From positions 1 to 16,246 of the forward strand of contig JBFGIA010000053.1 of the NCBI GenBank assembly GCA_041577935.1: DNA of 16,246 bases, in the 5' to 3' direction. This DNA comes from CAMYLR01 sp041577935. Lineage in GTDB: Bacteria > Gemmatimonadota > Gemmatimonadetes > JACCXV01 > JAHWKZ01. Below, in pieces: positions 7,882 through 14,077 of the stretch; the stretch's first letter is position 1; each line of letters begins with the position of its first letter. Made by a program: the position numbers and the translations under genes. The notes beneath the pieces were generated by a model. The model searched no databases. It was given only the letters and a program-made list of their open reading frames with translations, and was not told the origin of the DNA.

Positions 7882-9188
7882 TCGGCCGTCAGTCGAGCGG
7901 TCACGACCGGGGCCACCTCGACCGGCGCATCGGACCACCGTACGATCGATTCGAGCATCGCTTGAGCGACGCCGGCGTCCGTTTCCCCGGCCGCGTGGAT
8001 GGTCGCCCACGCGTCACCGCGCTCGAGCTGCTCGCCGATCGATCGCGGAAACTCGAAACCCACCCGCGGGTCGATCTTCTCGCCTCTGACCCGGCGGCCA
8101 CCGCCTAGCTCGATGAGCCCCAGGCCCACCGCTCGCGCCGGCAGCTCCGCCAGGTAGGCGCGTTGCGGCGCTTGTAGCGTTCGGGTGCACTCCGCTCGGG
8201 GCAGCAAGTCGGGATCGTCGATCACGGCCGGATCACCTCCCTGGGCGGCAACGTTGGCGCAGAATCGCTCCAGCGCGTCACCGCCATCGAGAGCGGCCGC
8301 GATCCGTTGCCGCGCCGCGGCGTCGTTCTCGGCGACGCCGGTCAGTACCAGCAAGCTCACCGTCAGCGCCACTACGACGTCCGAGAACCTGCTCTCGGTC
8401 GTGTCACCTCGCAGCATGGCGATCGCCTCGCGGACCTCAAGCGCGTGGCCCACGGTGCGGCCCAACGGGGCCTCCATGTCGGTCAGCACGGCTTCCGTCT
8501 TGACGCCAAAGGCGCGTCCAGTCCCGATCATGTTCCGAGCCAGGTGCTCAGCTTCTTCGCGCGTGTGCATAAAGGCGCCGTTACCCCACTTGACGTCGAG
8601 GACCAGCCCGTCTGGACCCTCGGCGATCTTCTTCGACATGATGCTGGCCGTGATGAGCGGCACCGACTCGATCGTCCCGGTCACATCGCGCAGAGCGTAG
8701 AGCTCCCGGTCGAGCGGCGCGAACGACCCTGTCTGGCCACCCATGCCGTACCCGACCTCACGCAGTAGCTGATCGAAATCCAGCTTGTTCAGCTCGGTGC
8801 GGTAGTTGGGGATCGACTCCATCTTGTCGAGCGTCCCGGCGGTGTGACCCAACCCGCGCCCCGAGACCATCGGGACGCGCACGCCGCACGCTGCGGCCAG
8901 CGGCGCCAGGACGAGAGAGACCTTGTCCCCCACACCGCCTGTCGAGTGCTTGTCGCCAACCGGCGACCCGGGGTCCCAACTCCAGCGCTCACCGGAATCG
9001 ATCATCACCTGGGTCAGCGCCCGGGTCTCGTCCTCCGAGAGCCCCTGGAAATAGATCGCCATGAGAAGCGCCGCGACCTGGTACTCGGCGACTTCTCCGC
9101 GCGCGTAGGCGGAAAAAAAGGCGGCCCACTCGTCAGGGGTGAGTGAGCCGCCGTCTCGCTTGCGGATGATCAGCTCGGCGGGGATCAG
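7878..9188 (-). CDS. deoA: Thymidine / pyrimidine-nucleoside phosphorylase, probable CTG start
   Basis: Reversibly phosphorolyses thymidine (and perhaps uridine) to the base plus (deoxy)ribose-1-phosphate for salvage. The signatures are clear: GDKHSTGGVGDKVSL (phosphate-binding loop) and SGRGLGHTAGTLDK. The first ATG (9062) would remove the conserved N-terminal helices. The same frame continues upstream as family-typical sequence (AELIIRKRDGGSLTPDE, then YARGEVAEYQVAALL) without a stop until 9267-9269, yet it holds no ATG, GTG or TTG. The CTG at 9188, one base after the upstream gene's TGA, gives 436 aa, the normal length of DeoA/Pdp. Translation is probably coupled to the DUF4870 gene. The frame crosses a run of seven T that keeps phase. 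Other non-AUG starts (CTG 9215, ATC 9185, CTG 9176) are possible. deoA versus pdp cannot be decided here. Confidence 0.92.
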   Translation of the reverse strand: MIPAELIIRKRDGGSLTPDEWAAFFSAYARGEVAEYQVAALLMAIYFQGLSEDETRALTQVMIDSGERWSWDPGSPVGDKHSTGGVGDKVSLVLAPLAAACGVRVPMVSGRGLGHTAGTLDKMESIPNYRTELNKLDFDQLLREVGYGMGGQTGSFAPLDRELYALRDVTGTIESVPLITASIMSKKIAEGPDGLVLDVKWGNGAFMHTREEAEHLARNMIGTGRAFGVKTEAVLTDMEAPLGRTVGHALEVREAIAMLRGDTTESRFSDVVVALTVSLLVLTGVAENDAAARQRIAAALDGGDALERFCANVAAQGGDPAVIDDPDLLPRAECTRTLQAPQRAYLAELPARAVGLGLIELGGGRRVRGEKIDPRVGFEFPRSIGEQLERGDAWATIHAAGETDAGVAQAMLESIVRWSDAPVEVAPVVTARLTAD

Positions 9189-9189
9189 A

Positions 9190-9612
9190 TCAGCCGCTAC
9201 CCGCCAGACGTTCAGCCCAGTCTCCGAGGACCGGTAGCTTCCACTTCTCGCCCGAGTAGCCCTTGATCATCAAGACGATCCATAGAATGAAGGCCGCCAG
9301 CCAGACCAACATCATCAACAGACCGAACAGGCTCCCCAGGGTCCACGAGATCGCGCTGATGATCACGTTGAGGATGCCGAGCCCGATCGCTAGGACGAAT
9401 ATCGCCAGGCTCACCACGATCGACTGGGCGGCGTGGAATCGCACTACCGAGTTCGTTTTCTCGATCAAAAAGAAGATCACTCCGGTAACAAGCCCCAGGA
9501 TGTAACACAACAGTCCGGCTAGCTGAGGGTCGAGGCCCGTCGACGTGGCCTGCCCCACGGAGGGGGGTGTCGGCTCGGAGGGCTGCGGAGTCGGGGGTGT
9601 CTGGTCCGTCAC
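9190..9612 (-). CDS. DUF4870 family small membrane protein
   Basis: A 140-aa protein with a GTG start preceded by a strong AAGGAGG (9617-9623). The first ~25 residues are Pro/Thr-rich and probably cytosolic. Then come hydrophobic segments at ~31-50, ~61-86 and ~92-116. The pattern of the Leu-rich first helix, EKTNSVVRFHAAQS (51-64) and a final helix ending in KGY is that of DUF4870 (Tic20-like) proteins, whose function is unknown. It is the first gene of a two-gene unit with the phosphorylase, whose reading begins at its stop codon. A promoter with a perfect TATAAT sits ~55 bp upstream. No functional link to nucleoside salvage is known; co-expression may be incidental. Confidence 0.88.
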   Translation of the reverse strand: MTDQTPPTPQPSEPTPPSVGQATSTGLDPQLAGLLCYILGLVTGVIFFLIEKTNSVVRFHAAQSIVVSLAIFVLAIGLGILNVIISAISWTLGSLFGLLMMLVWLAAFILWIVLMIKGYSGEKWKLPVLGDWAERLAGSG

Positions 9613-9616
9613 GGTG

Positions 9617-9623
9617 CCTCCTT
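9617..9623 (-). promoter_or_regulatory. Strong Shine-Dalgarno fixing the DUF4870 GTG start
   Basis: Minus strand reads AAGGAGG four bases before the GTG at 9612-9610. This is the best ribosome-binding site in the window and decides the non-AUG start of the DUF4870 gene. Confidence 0.75.
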
Positions 9624-9671
9624 GGAGCGCGGAAATCAGCGTGCATTGAAAGACCTGCTCTGTTTATCGAA

Positions 9672-9699
9672 ATTATATGCCATAGGCCGGGTTTCACAA
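9672..9699 (-). promoter_or_regulatory. Promoter of the DUF4870-phosphorylase unit
   Basis: On the minus strand, TTGTGA (9699-9694) and a perfect TATAAT (9677-9672) are 16 bp apart. The predicted start near 9665 leaves a leader of about 50 nt before the GTG of the DUF4870 gene. No hairpin or riboswitch-like structure is evident in that leader. Confidence 0.65.
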
Positions 9700-9713
9700 G
9701 GAATCGCTCCCGG

Positions 9714-9727
9714 CGGCACATGTGCCG
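9714..9727. repeat. 14-bp perfect palindrome in a divergent intergenic region
   Basis: CGGCACATGTGCCG is a perfect palindrome lying between the DUF4870 promoter (15 bp away) and the small barrel gene. Its place suits an operator for a dimeric regulator, but a chance palindrome cannot be excluded. The remaining ~80 bp to the next start show no confident plus-strand promoter. Confidence 0.4.
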
Positions 9728-9810
9728 GCTTTCAGGGTACGACCCTCCCCATCCGCACGGCATCAACAGCGCGCTTCGTTTACGTACATGACCGTCTACC
9801 TGGAGGACTC

Positions 9811-10332
9811 ATGCTTCGTACGCCCTACGTGTTGATCTGCGCCACCGTCGCCATGCTGGCGGCCGACCCCAACGCAGCCCGCGCCCAAAACGGCCTCGAG
9901 CTGATGGGGTACGGGTTTCGCGCCGGCGCTTCGCTCGACGACGCGCTCACGCAGTTTCTAGTTGGGGGCCATCTCGATTTGGGTCGGCCGTACGACAGCC
10001 TTCGCGTCCAGACGGTCATCACGGCGGGGTTCGGCGACGATGCGTTCTCGTTCTTGCTGGGTGGCGAGGCACACTACCTGTTCCCGGTGAGTGCCACGTC
10101 GAGCATCGAGCCGTACGCCGGTGGCGGGCTCGGGCTGCACCACATCAATCGCGATCGGATTGTCGTTGACGACATCGATATCGACAGCGACTCGACTGAG
10201 GCAGCGCTGTTGCTGGTCGTTGGTTTTGACGTCCCGGCCAGCCGCTGGTGGGGGTACTTCGTCGAAGGGCGCTTCCTGGTCGCCGACGAATCGGTGTTCC
10301 GGCTCGAGGGGGGCGTTACCTGGCTCTACTGA
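9811..10332 (+). CDS. Small outer-membrane beta-barrel protein
   Basis: A 173-aa protein with a signal peptide (MLRTPYV, hydrophobic core, cleavage near ARA-Q at 25/26). The mature part consists of short alternating strands with Gly-rich turns (MGYGFRAGASLDDA, GGGLGLHH, VEGRFLVADES) and ends VTWLY, an aromatic C-terminus typical of outer-membrane barrels. Size and pattern suit an eight-stranded OmpA/OmpW-like barrel; no specific family is recognisable. An acidic insert VVDDIDIDSDSTE (around residues 116-128) is probably an external loop or turn and could bind cations. The ATG at 9811 follows GGAGG (9802-9806). Open frame reaching back to 9622 is noncoding leader. It converges on the M61-like gene with a 14-nt gap. 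Confidence 0.75.
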   Translation: MLRTPYVLICATVAMLAADPNAARAQNGLELMGYGFRAGASLDDALTQFLVGGHLDLGRPYDSLRVQTVITAGFGDDAFSFLLGGEAHYLFPVSATSSIEPYAGGGLGLHHINRDRIVVDDIDIDSDSTEAALLLVVGFDVPASRWWGYFVEGRFLVADESVFRLEGGVTWLY

Positions 10333-10346
10333 TCGCGCGCGGGCGG

Positions 10347-12176
10347 TTAGCGCCCGGAGGATGGACTGGGAGGGCGAAACAGACTCCGCCGGACGATCAG
10401 CGCGGTCGCCGAGGGTTGAGAGATCTCCTCGAGCCTGACCCGTGGTACGCTGCTCTGCCTAACCGATCCGGTTTTCTCCAGCGATTCGCCCTCGCGGAGG
10501 ATCTCGAACCGCACCCTGGCACCGGCCTTCGCGTCGCGGATGTAGTTCGTAAGCGCATAGCGGGTGGCGACGGTCTCATCGGGCCCGACCGGGGTGCGAT
10601 TGATCTTTAGCAACAGGTCGCCATCCTGAAGGCCGGCGCTGGCCGCTGTCCCGCCTGGCTCGACGTCGCGCACGATAAACCGGCCGACGGGATCGACCAG
10701 CAATCGCGCCCCCAGCGTTCTGCGCCGCTCGGAGCTTTCGACGATCTGAAGACCCGCTCGCGCCAAACCGGCCCGAATCGAGAGCCTGGCGCCGGCGACC
10801 ATCGGACTCAGCGCGTCCACCCCGACCCCCAACGCCTTCGCCGCCTCGGCCCACACTTCATCCTCCGCGTAACCACCGTCCTGCCCCTCTTGTTGCAGGT
10901 AATACAGCAGATTGTCGAGACCCCTCAAGCCGCGGGTGTCACCGCGGATCGCGATGTCGACGACGAACGCGGCCCGCGCCCCGCCGACGATCATCCGGGC
11001 CGCTGAGTCGTCGTCGGTTCCCGAAGAGCGGAGCGTCGTGACGTCGATTCGCCGCCCACCACCCAGTTCGCGCCACCAGGTAAGCAGCTCTCCCATGGCG
11101 GCGTAGAAGCCGTCGGGACCACCCGCATAGCGAGCCGGCAGCAACCGCGCGTAGTACTCGGCGGCGCCCTCGATCAACCACTGTTCGGTGACATCGGGGG
11201 TCGCGGAGAAGTCGGGCTGGGCCACCTTCCGGGGGCCGAACTGACCCGGGTACCAGGCGTGCAAATAATGATGTAGCAATAGCTTACCAAGTCCGGCCCG
11301 ACGCATGTGCTGGGTGTCCATGATCGGCAGATAGTACACCGAGCCTGCCGCCTGTCCGGTTGCGCCGATCCCCTCGGTTCCGGGATCGACGAAGTGAAAG
11401 ACGAACACGTAACGCTCGTACGGCGGTGAACCAAAGAAACGCGTTCCGTGCTCTATCGCCTCTTCGACCAGGGCTAACAGCGAGTCGGGCGCGAAGCTCC
11501 GTCCGACACCGTGGACGACGACGCGATGCGGTCGGCCTTCCACGAACAGTTTGTAGTCGAGCAGCCGATCACCGAGTGCGAACACGGTGCCCGGCAGCAC
11601 ACCGAACGAAGGCGCCTCGTAGCGGTTTTCGGAGCTCGGCGCGAGCGCGGTTTGAAGCTTCCACCCAGCCGGGAGCTCAAACGAAATCGTTACCGGCCGG
11701 CGCTCGTGGCCATCGACAAACCCAAACAAGCTGGCACCAAGCGCGTACCCGCTACGCCGATCGACCCGCGGGCCCAGCGCCAGTGGCACCTCACCCTCGC
11801 TGTTCTTTACCTGATAGCCGATCGTCAAGTACTTCTCGCCGCGCGGGTAGAGCCGCCACCGATTGGCGTCGATCTGACGCGTGGTTACCGGTTGCCCGTG
11901 GCCGTTGCGAGCCGCAAAGCCCTCGATCGGTGCCGGCTCGAAGGGCTCGAAACGTCCTGGAATCCAGGCCGGCAACACGTAGTCGATCGAATCCCGCCGA
12001 ACGTGATCGAGCGCCACCGACACCTCGAACCGATCCGGCTTAGCCCGCTCCACCCGCACGTAGTAGTTGACCGGGGTCGACGGTACGTCGGTCCCGACCG
12101 AGCGGGCGGCGCATCCGCCCAGCGTCAGCGCTAACACGCCGAGGCCGAACGCTTGGGGGTAGCGAAAACATCGCAT
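10347..12176 (-). CDS. M61-like lipoprotein with PDZ domain; zinc motif degenerate (HHxxH)
   Basis: A 609-aa predicted lipoprotein: short signal MRCFRYP then a hydrophobic stretch to LGGC (Cys22). Residues ~35-220 resemble the N-terminal beta-domain of M61 (glycyl aminopeptidase-like) proteins. The peptidase core ~225-480 keeps the family frame: HHYLHAW at 302-308 where active members have HExFHxW, and WLIEGAAEYY at 333-342 with Glu336 as the third zinc ligand. A PDZ domain follows at ~505-590 (VEPGGTAASAGLQDGDLLLKIN). The general-base Glu is replaced by His303 (codon CAT; a Glu codon would need at least two base changes), so ordinary peptidase activity is doubtful. It may be a binding or chaperone-like pseudo-enzyme, or use a changed metal site. 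The ATG at 12176 was preferred over TTG at 12221 because it gives a normal lipoprotein signal. Confidence 0.82.
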   Translation of the reverse strand: MRCFRYPQAFGLGVLALTLGGCAARSVGTDVPSTPVNYYVRVERAKPDRFEVSVALDHVRRDSIDYVLPAWIPGRFEPFEPAPIEGFAARNGHGQPVTTRQIDANRWRLYPRGEKYLTIGYQVKNSEGEVPLALGPRVDRRSGYALGASLFGFVDGHERRPVTISFELPAGWKLQTALAPSSENRYEAPSFGVLPGTVFALGDRLLDYKLFVEGRPHRVVVHGVGRSFAPDSLLALVEEAIEHGTRFFGSPPYERYVFVFHFVDPGTEGIGATGQAAGSVYYLPIMDTQHMRRAGLGKLLLHHYLHAWYPGQFGPRKVAQPDFSATPDVTEQWLIEGAAEYYARLLPARYAGGPDGFYAAMGELLTWWRELGGGRRIDVTTLRSSGTDDDSAARMIVGGARAAFVVDIAIRGDTRGLRGLDNLLYYLQQEGQDGGYAEDEVWAEAAKALGVGVDALSPMVAGARLSIRAGLARAGLQIVESSERRRTLGARLLVDPVGRFIVRDVEPGGTAASAGLQDGDLLLKINRTPVGPDETVATRYALTNYIRDAKAGARVRFEILREGESLEKTGSVRQSSVPRVRLEEISQPSATALIVRRSLFRPPSPSSGR

Positions 12177-12224
12177 TAGCAGCAGCGAACTAATGTGGGG
12201 AACCGGCGCCGTCTTACGCAATAC

Positions 12225-12250
12225 CCCATAACGAAATAGATAGTTATGGG
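12225..12250. repeat. Inverted repeat, 8-bp arms (operator candidate)
   Basis: CCCATAAC (12225-12232) and GTTATGGG (12243-12250) are perfect inverted arms around a 10-bp A/T-rich spacer. The site lies ~50 bp upstream of the M61-like start codon (minus) and ~40 bp upstream of the -35 of the plus-strand small-RNA promoter, so one regulator could serve both directions. This is inferred from position and symmetry only. Confidence 0.5.
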
Positions 12251-12290
12251 ATTGTTTGCATATTTATGGAAAGGCTGGTCAAAGACGGTC

Positions 12291-12318
12291 TTGACTTTCC
12301 TCCGACACACGGTAAACT
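12291..12318 (+). promoter_or_regulatory. Promoter of candidate small RNA
   Basis: TTGACT (12291-12296) and TAAACT (12313-12318) are 16 bp apart, with A/T-rich DNA upstream (12228-12270) that could act as an UP element. Initiation is predicted around 12323-12326. No protein gene follows on this strand before the convergent membrane-protein gene, so its product should be a noncoding RNA. Confidence 0.6.
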
Positions 12319-12322
12319 GCAA

Positions 12323-12435
12323 GCAGCTCGACGGCCCCGGTCCCGGTCGACTACGGCGCTGTCGAGATGAGTTAGGCCTGCGGTTTCCTCCTGGCCTAAT
12401 GACCGAAGGCCTCGCCCATGGCGAGGCCTTTCGGT
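12323..12435 (+). ncRNA. Candidate structured small RNA (~110 nt)
   Basis: A noncoding transcript predicted from a promoter just upstream to a long hairpin. Three stem-loops follow in a row. (1) 12327-12335 pairs with 12358-12366 (nine pairs including one G-U). (2) TTAGGCC (12372-12378) pairs with GGCCTAA (12393-12399), displaying a 14-nt loop that contains TTTCCTCCT. (3) A terminator-like stem occupies 12401-12435. The loop sequence is complementary to Shine-Dalgarno AGGAGG, a feature of several trans-acting sRNAs that block ribosome binding. It does not match SRP RNA, 6S RNA, tmRNA or RNase P as far as I can tell. The existence of the transcript is inferred, not shown. Confidence 0.5.
12401..12435 (+). 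terminator. Long hairpin, probable (bidirectional) terminator
   Basis: The arms 12402-12416 and 12420-12435 form 15 pairs with a single bulged T (12431) and a 3-nt loop. The U-tract is poor on both strands. It closes the putative small RNA on the plus strand and sits ~30 bp beyond the stop codon of the minus-strand membrane protein, so it may terminate both. Confidence 0.65.
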
Positions 12436-12466
12436 TATCAGCCCCCGTTCTGCTCCAAACCCGCCA

Positions 12467-13456
12467 TCAGCGCGTCGATCGACCCCGGGTCCAGCACTCC
12501 CAGGCCAACACTAGAAACGCGATGGCAGTCAGGAACTCACGAAGCTCGGCTATCGCTAGCACCGTAGTGGATTCGACCACTACACCCACAGTCCAGTTGT
12601 GGCTCATGGCGATCGGCAGGATGCCCAAAGCCAACCCTAGAGAGGGAATCGGAAGGCCGATTATGGCGAACACGCGATCCCAGAATGGATGGTAGGCTCG
12701 CAATAGCGGCAGCATGACCCCATAGACAAGAACTCCTGCGATAAACGCATGAACGGCGACATAACCGAACACATTGTGAAGATTGTTCTCGTCCTGAACA
12801 TTGATGGCGTGCATCAATTCCAGGGTCTCGAAACCGAATATCCATTGACCCCAGCTCGTCTCCTCACCGGCAAAAACGAAGAAAACCAACGCAAACAACC
12901 CGAGGAAGAACCGAGTGGGCCGATAGCCACGAAAACTCCACGCAAGACGGGCGAAAATGATGCTGCTGATCAGAAAAAACGCCGCCGTCGCGTGCTCGAG
13001 ATAACCCTCGCGTGCACCCAACGGGATGGTAACCGACTCGGGCAGAAAATCACCGCCAAAGCGGAAGTAGAAGATGCCCAATAGCCAAGCTGTCAAGGTG
13101 ACGTAGAACGAGGCGTTGAATACGGCCGATCGGTCGCTTCCGGCATGATAGGAACCGGGGTGGTTGGTGATCGCCTTGAACCATGCGCTCGCGGTTAGGC
13201 GCCGCCACCAGATTATCACGCCAAGCAAGACAGCAGCCGCAACGAAACAGAAGCCCCGAAACGCTGCGACCTCAAGCCTGGCCGTCGGCGCCGCGAGCGG
13301 ATTTTGCTGGGGTGAGGTGAGGCTGACCCGGCCCGGTCCCAATTCGATCAGACGCTCGGGCGAGATGAAGATGCCCAAAGCAACAAACACCAGCACCAGC
13401 CCAACCAGAATCATGGGCGGCCTGTCAGGCATATCAATCATGTGATTCCCCGGCAT
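12467..13456 (-). CDS. Multi-pass membrane protein of unknown function (AGEE..SWGQ / NLHN motifs)
   Basis: A 329-aa protein with about eight predicted helices (~15-31, 66-84, 114-131, 157-173, 182-197, 229-252, 262-284, 302-319). Polar residues cluster at helix ends: RE-GYLEH (149-155), AGEETSWGQ (196-204), then QDENNLHN (221-228). I recall AGEE-SWGQ and NLHN as conserved in a family of uncharacterised bacterial membrane proteins; no function is known to me. Paired Glu198/Glu199 with His155, His216 and His227 could form a metal or proton site, which is speculation. The ATG at 13456 is supported by GAGG seven bases upstream and by a -10-like TATTAT at 13483-13478. A long hairpin follows the stop codon. 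Confidence 0.75.
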   Translation of the reverse strand: MPGNHMIDMPDRPPMILVGLVLVFVALGIFISPERLIELGPGRVSLTSPQQNPLAAPTARLEVAAFRGFCFVAAAVLLGVIIWWRRLTASAWFKAITNHPGSYHAGSDRSAVFNASFYVTLTAWLLGIFYFRFGGDFLPESVTIPLGAREGYLEHATAAFFLISSIIFARLAWSFRGYRPTRFFLGLFALVFFVFAGEETSWGQWIFGFETLELMHAINVQDENNLHNVFGYVAVHAFIAGVLVYGVMLPLLRAYHPFWDRVFAIIGLPIPSLGLALGILPIAMSHNWTVGVVVESTTVLAIAELREFLTAIAFLVLAWECWTRGRSTR

Positions 13457-13477
13457 TCGAAGACCTCGCGGCGGTTC

Positions 13478-13483
13478 ATAATA
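13478..13483 (-). promoter_or_regulatory. -10 element for the membrane-protein gene
   Basis: Minus strand TATTAT (five of six consensus bases) about 20 bp before the ATG, with a weak -35 (ACGACT) 17 bp upstream. It gives a short leader of ~15 nt containing the GAGG ribosome-binding site. Moderate support only. Confidence 0.4.
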
Positions 13484-13507
13484 ATGTGGACCGATGTGTC
13501 AGTCGTG

Positions 13508-14077
13508 TCACTCCTGGTTTTGACCCGGATTGACCATCAGCGCGTCGATTTGCGCGAACAGCTCTTCGAGCGTGCCGTTGTTGTCCAGCCGATAGTCAAA
13601 ATCCAGATGCTCAAGCTCGACCTCGGTCTCGTGTTGCTGCCGGGCCAGCTCCGGTGGGAGAGTGGTGATCAGCTCCGGCGCGCGGACGATCTGGATGCAC
13701 GCAAACCCAAGCCGCTCCAAGTAGTCGACTTCGAGCGCGAGTCGTAGATCGTCGACGACGAGCCGATCACCATCATCGGCTGAGATCCTCTCAGCGAACC
13801 GGTCGAGCCACAACTCAGGATCGTAGTTGCGTCCAACCGTGCCGATCTCTTGAAGCAATCGCCGGCCTCGATCGTCCTTCGCGCCATCCCAATCGAACGA
13901 TTCAGTCGCGATTTGCTTGATCGGATCGGCGAGCGCGTACTTTCGAAAACCGTAGCGCTCAACGAGGTAGTCGGCGGCGGTCGTCTTGCCGACCTGCATT
14001 CGACCGCCCACGGCCAGCCGCGAGACTCGCGCTCCCTTGTGGTGACCCTCAACCCGGCTACCTTCCGTTGCCGCCAT
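13508..14077 (-). CDS. P-loop dNMP kinase / dephospho-CoA kinase-like protein
   Basis: A 189-aa NTP-binding protein. It has a P-loop G25-RMQV-G30-K31-T32 in the first strand-loop-helix, then YGFRKYALADPIKQ (42-55), LLQEIGTVGRNYDPELW (74-90), VVDDLRLALEVDYL (107-120; DDLR corresponds to the DD-R motif), HETE (149-152), and a C-terminal DNNGTLEELFAQI. This order matches the deoxynucleoside monophosphate kinase family (phage T4 gp1-like), related to CoaE. It probably transfers phosphate from ATP to a nucleotide, but the acceptor is unknown; a true CoaE would be a more divergent reading. The ATG at 14077 lies within CCATGG, overlapping the divergent ABC start. The only later candidate (GTG 14011) would delete the first beta-strand. 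No Shine-Dalgarno is visible. Confidence 0.75.
   Translation of the reverse strand: MAATEGSRVEGHHKGARVSRLAVGGRMQVGKTTAADYLVERYGFRKYALADPIKQIATESFDWDGAKDDRGRRLLQEIGTVGRNYDPELWLDRFAERISADDGDRLVVDDLRLALEVDYLERLGFACIQIVRAPELITTLPPELARQQHETEVELEHLDFDYRLDNNGTLEELFAQIDALMVNPGQNQE

Noticed and set aside
9062..9188. Possible frameshift in the phosphorylase N-terminus at the homopolymer
   Set aside because: Careful counting gives seven identical bases (9113-9119), which keeps the frame through conserved sequence; only the start codon is unusual.
9622..9810. Extended N-terminus for the small barrel protein
   Set aside because: The ATG at 9811 has a good GGAGG and begins a proper signal peptide; the upstream frame would place non-secretory sequence before it and overlaps the divergent promoter.
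11360..12134. Overlapping plus-strand frames opposite the M61-like gene
   Set aside because: Low-complexity Arg/Ala/Pro-rich shadows of a gene with signal, peptidase-like and PDZ segments.
12177..12221. TTG start giving 15 extra residues on the M61-like lipoprotein
   Set aside because: The ATG at 12176 yields a compact lipoprotein signal; the extension lacks a ribosome-binding site and would lengthen the signal unusually.
12323..12435. Identity as SRP RNA (4.5S), 6S RNA or a riboswitch
   Set aside because: No SRP domain IV core sequence, no long bulged duplex of 6S type, and no downstream plus-strand gene to be controlled by a riboswitch.
12246..12695. Plus-strand 149-codon frame spanning the small-RNA region
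   Set aside because: It runs through the promoter and hairpins and then antisense into the membrane-protein gene; the translated sequence has no plausible protein features.
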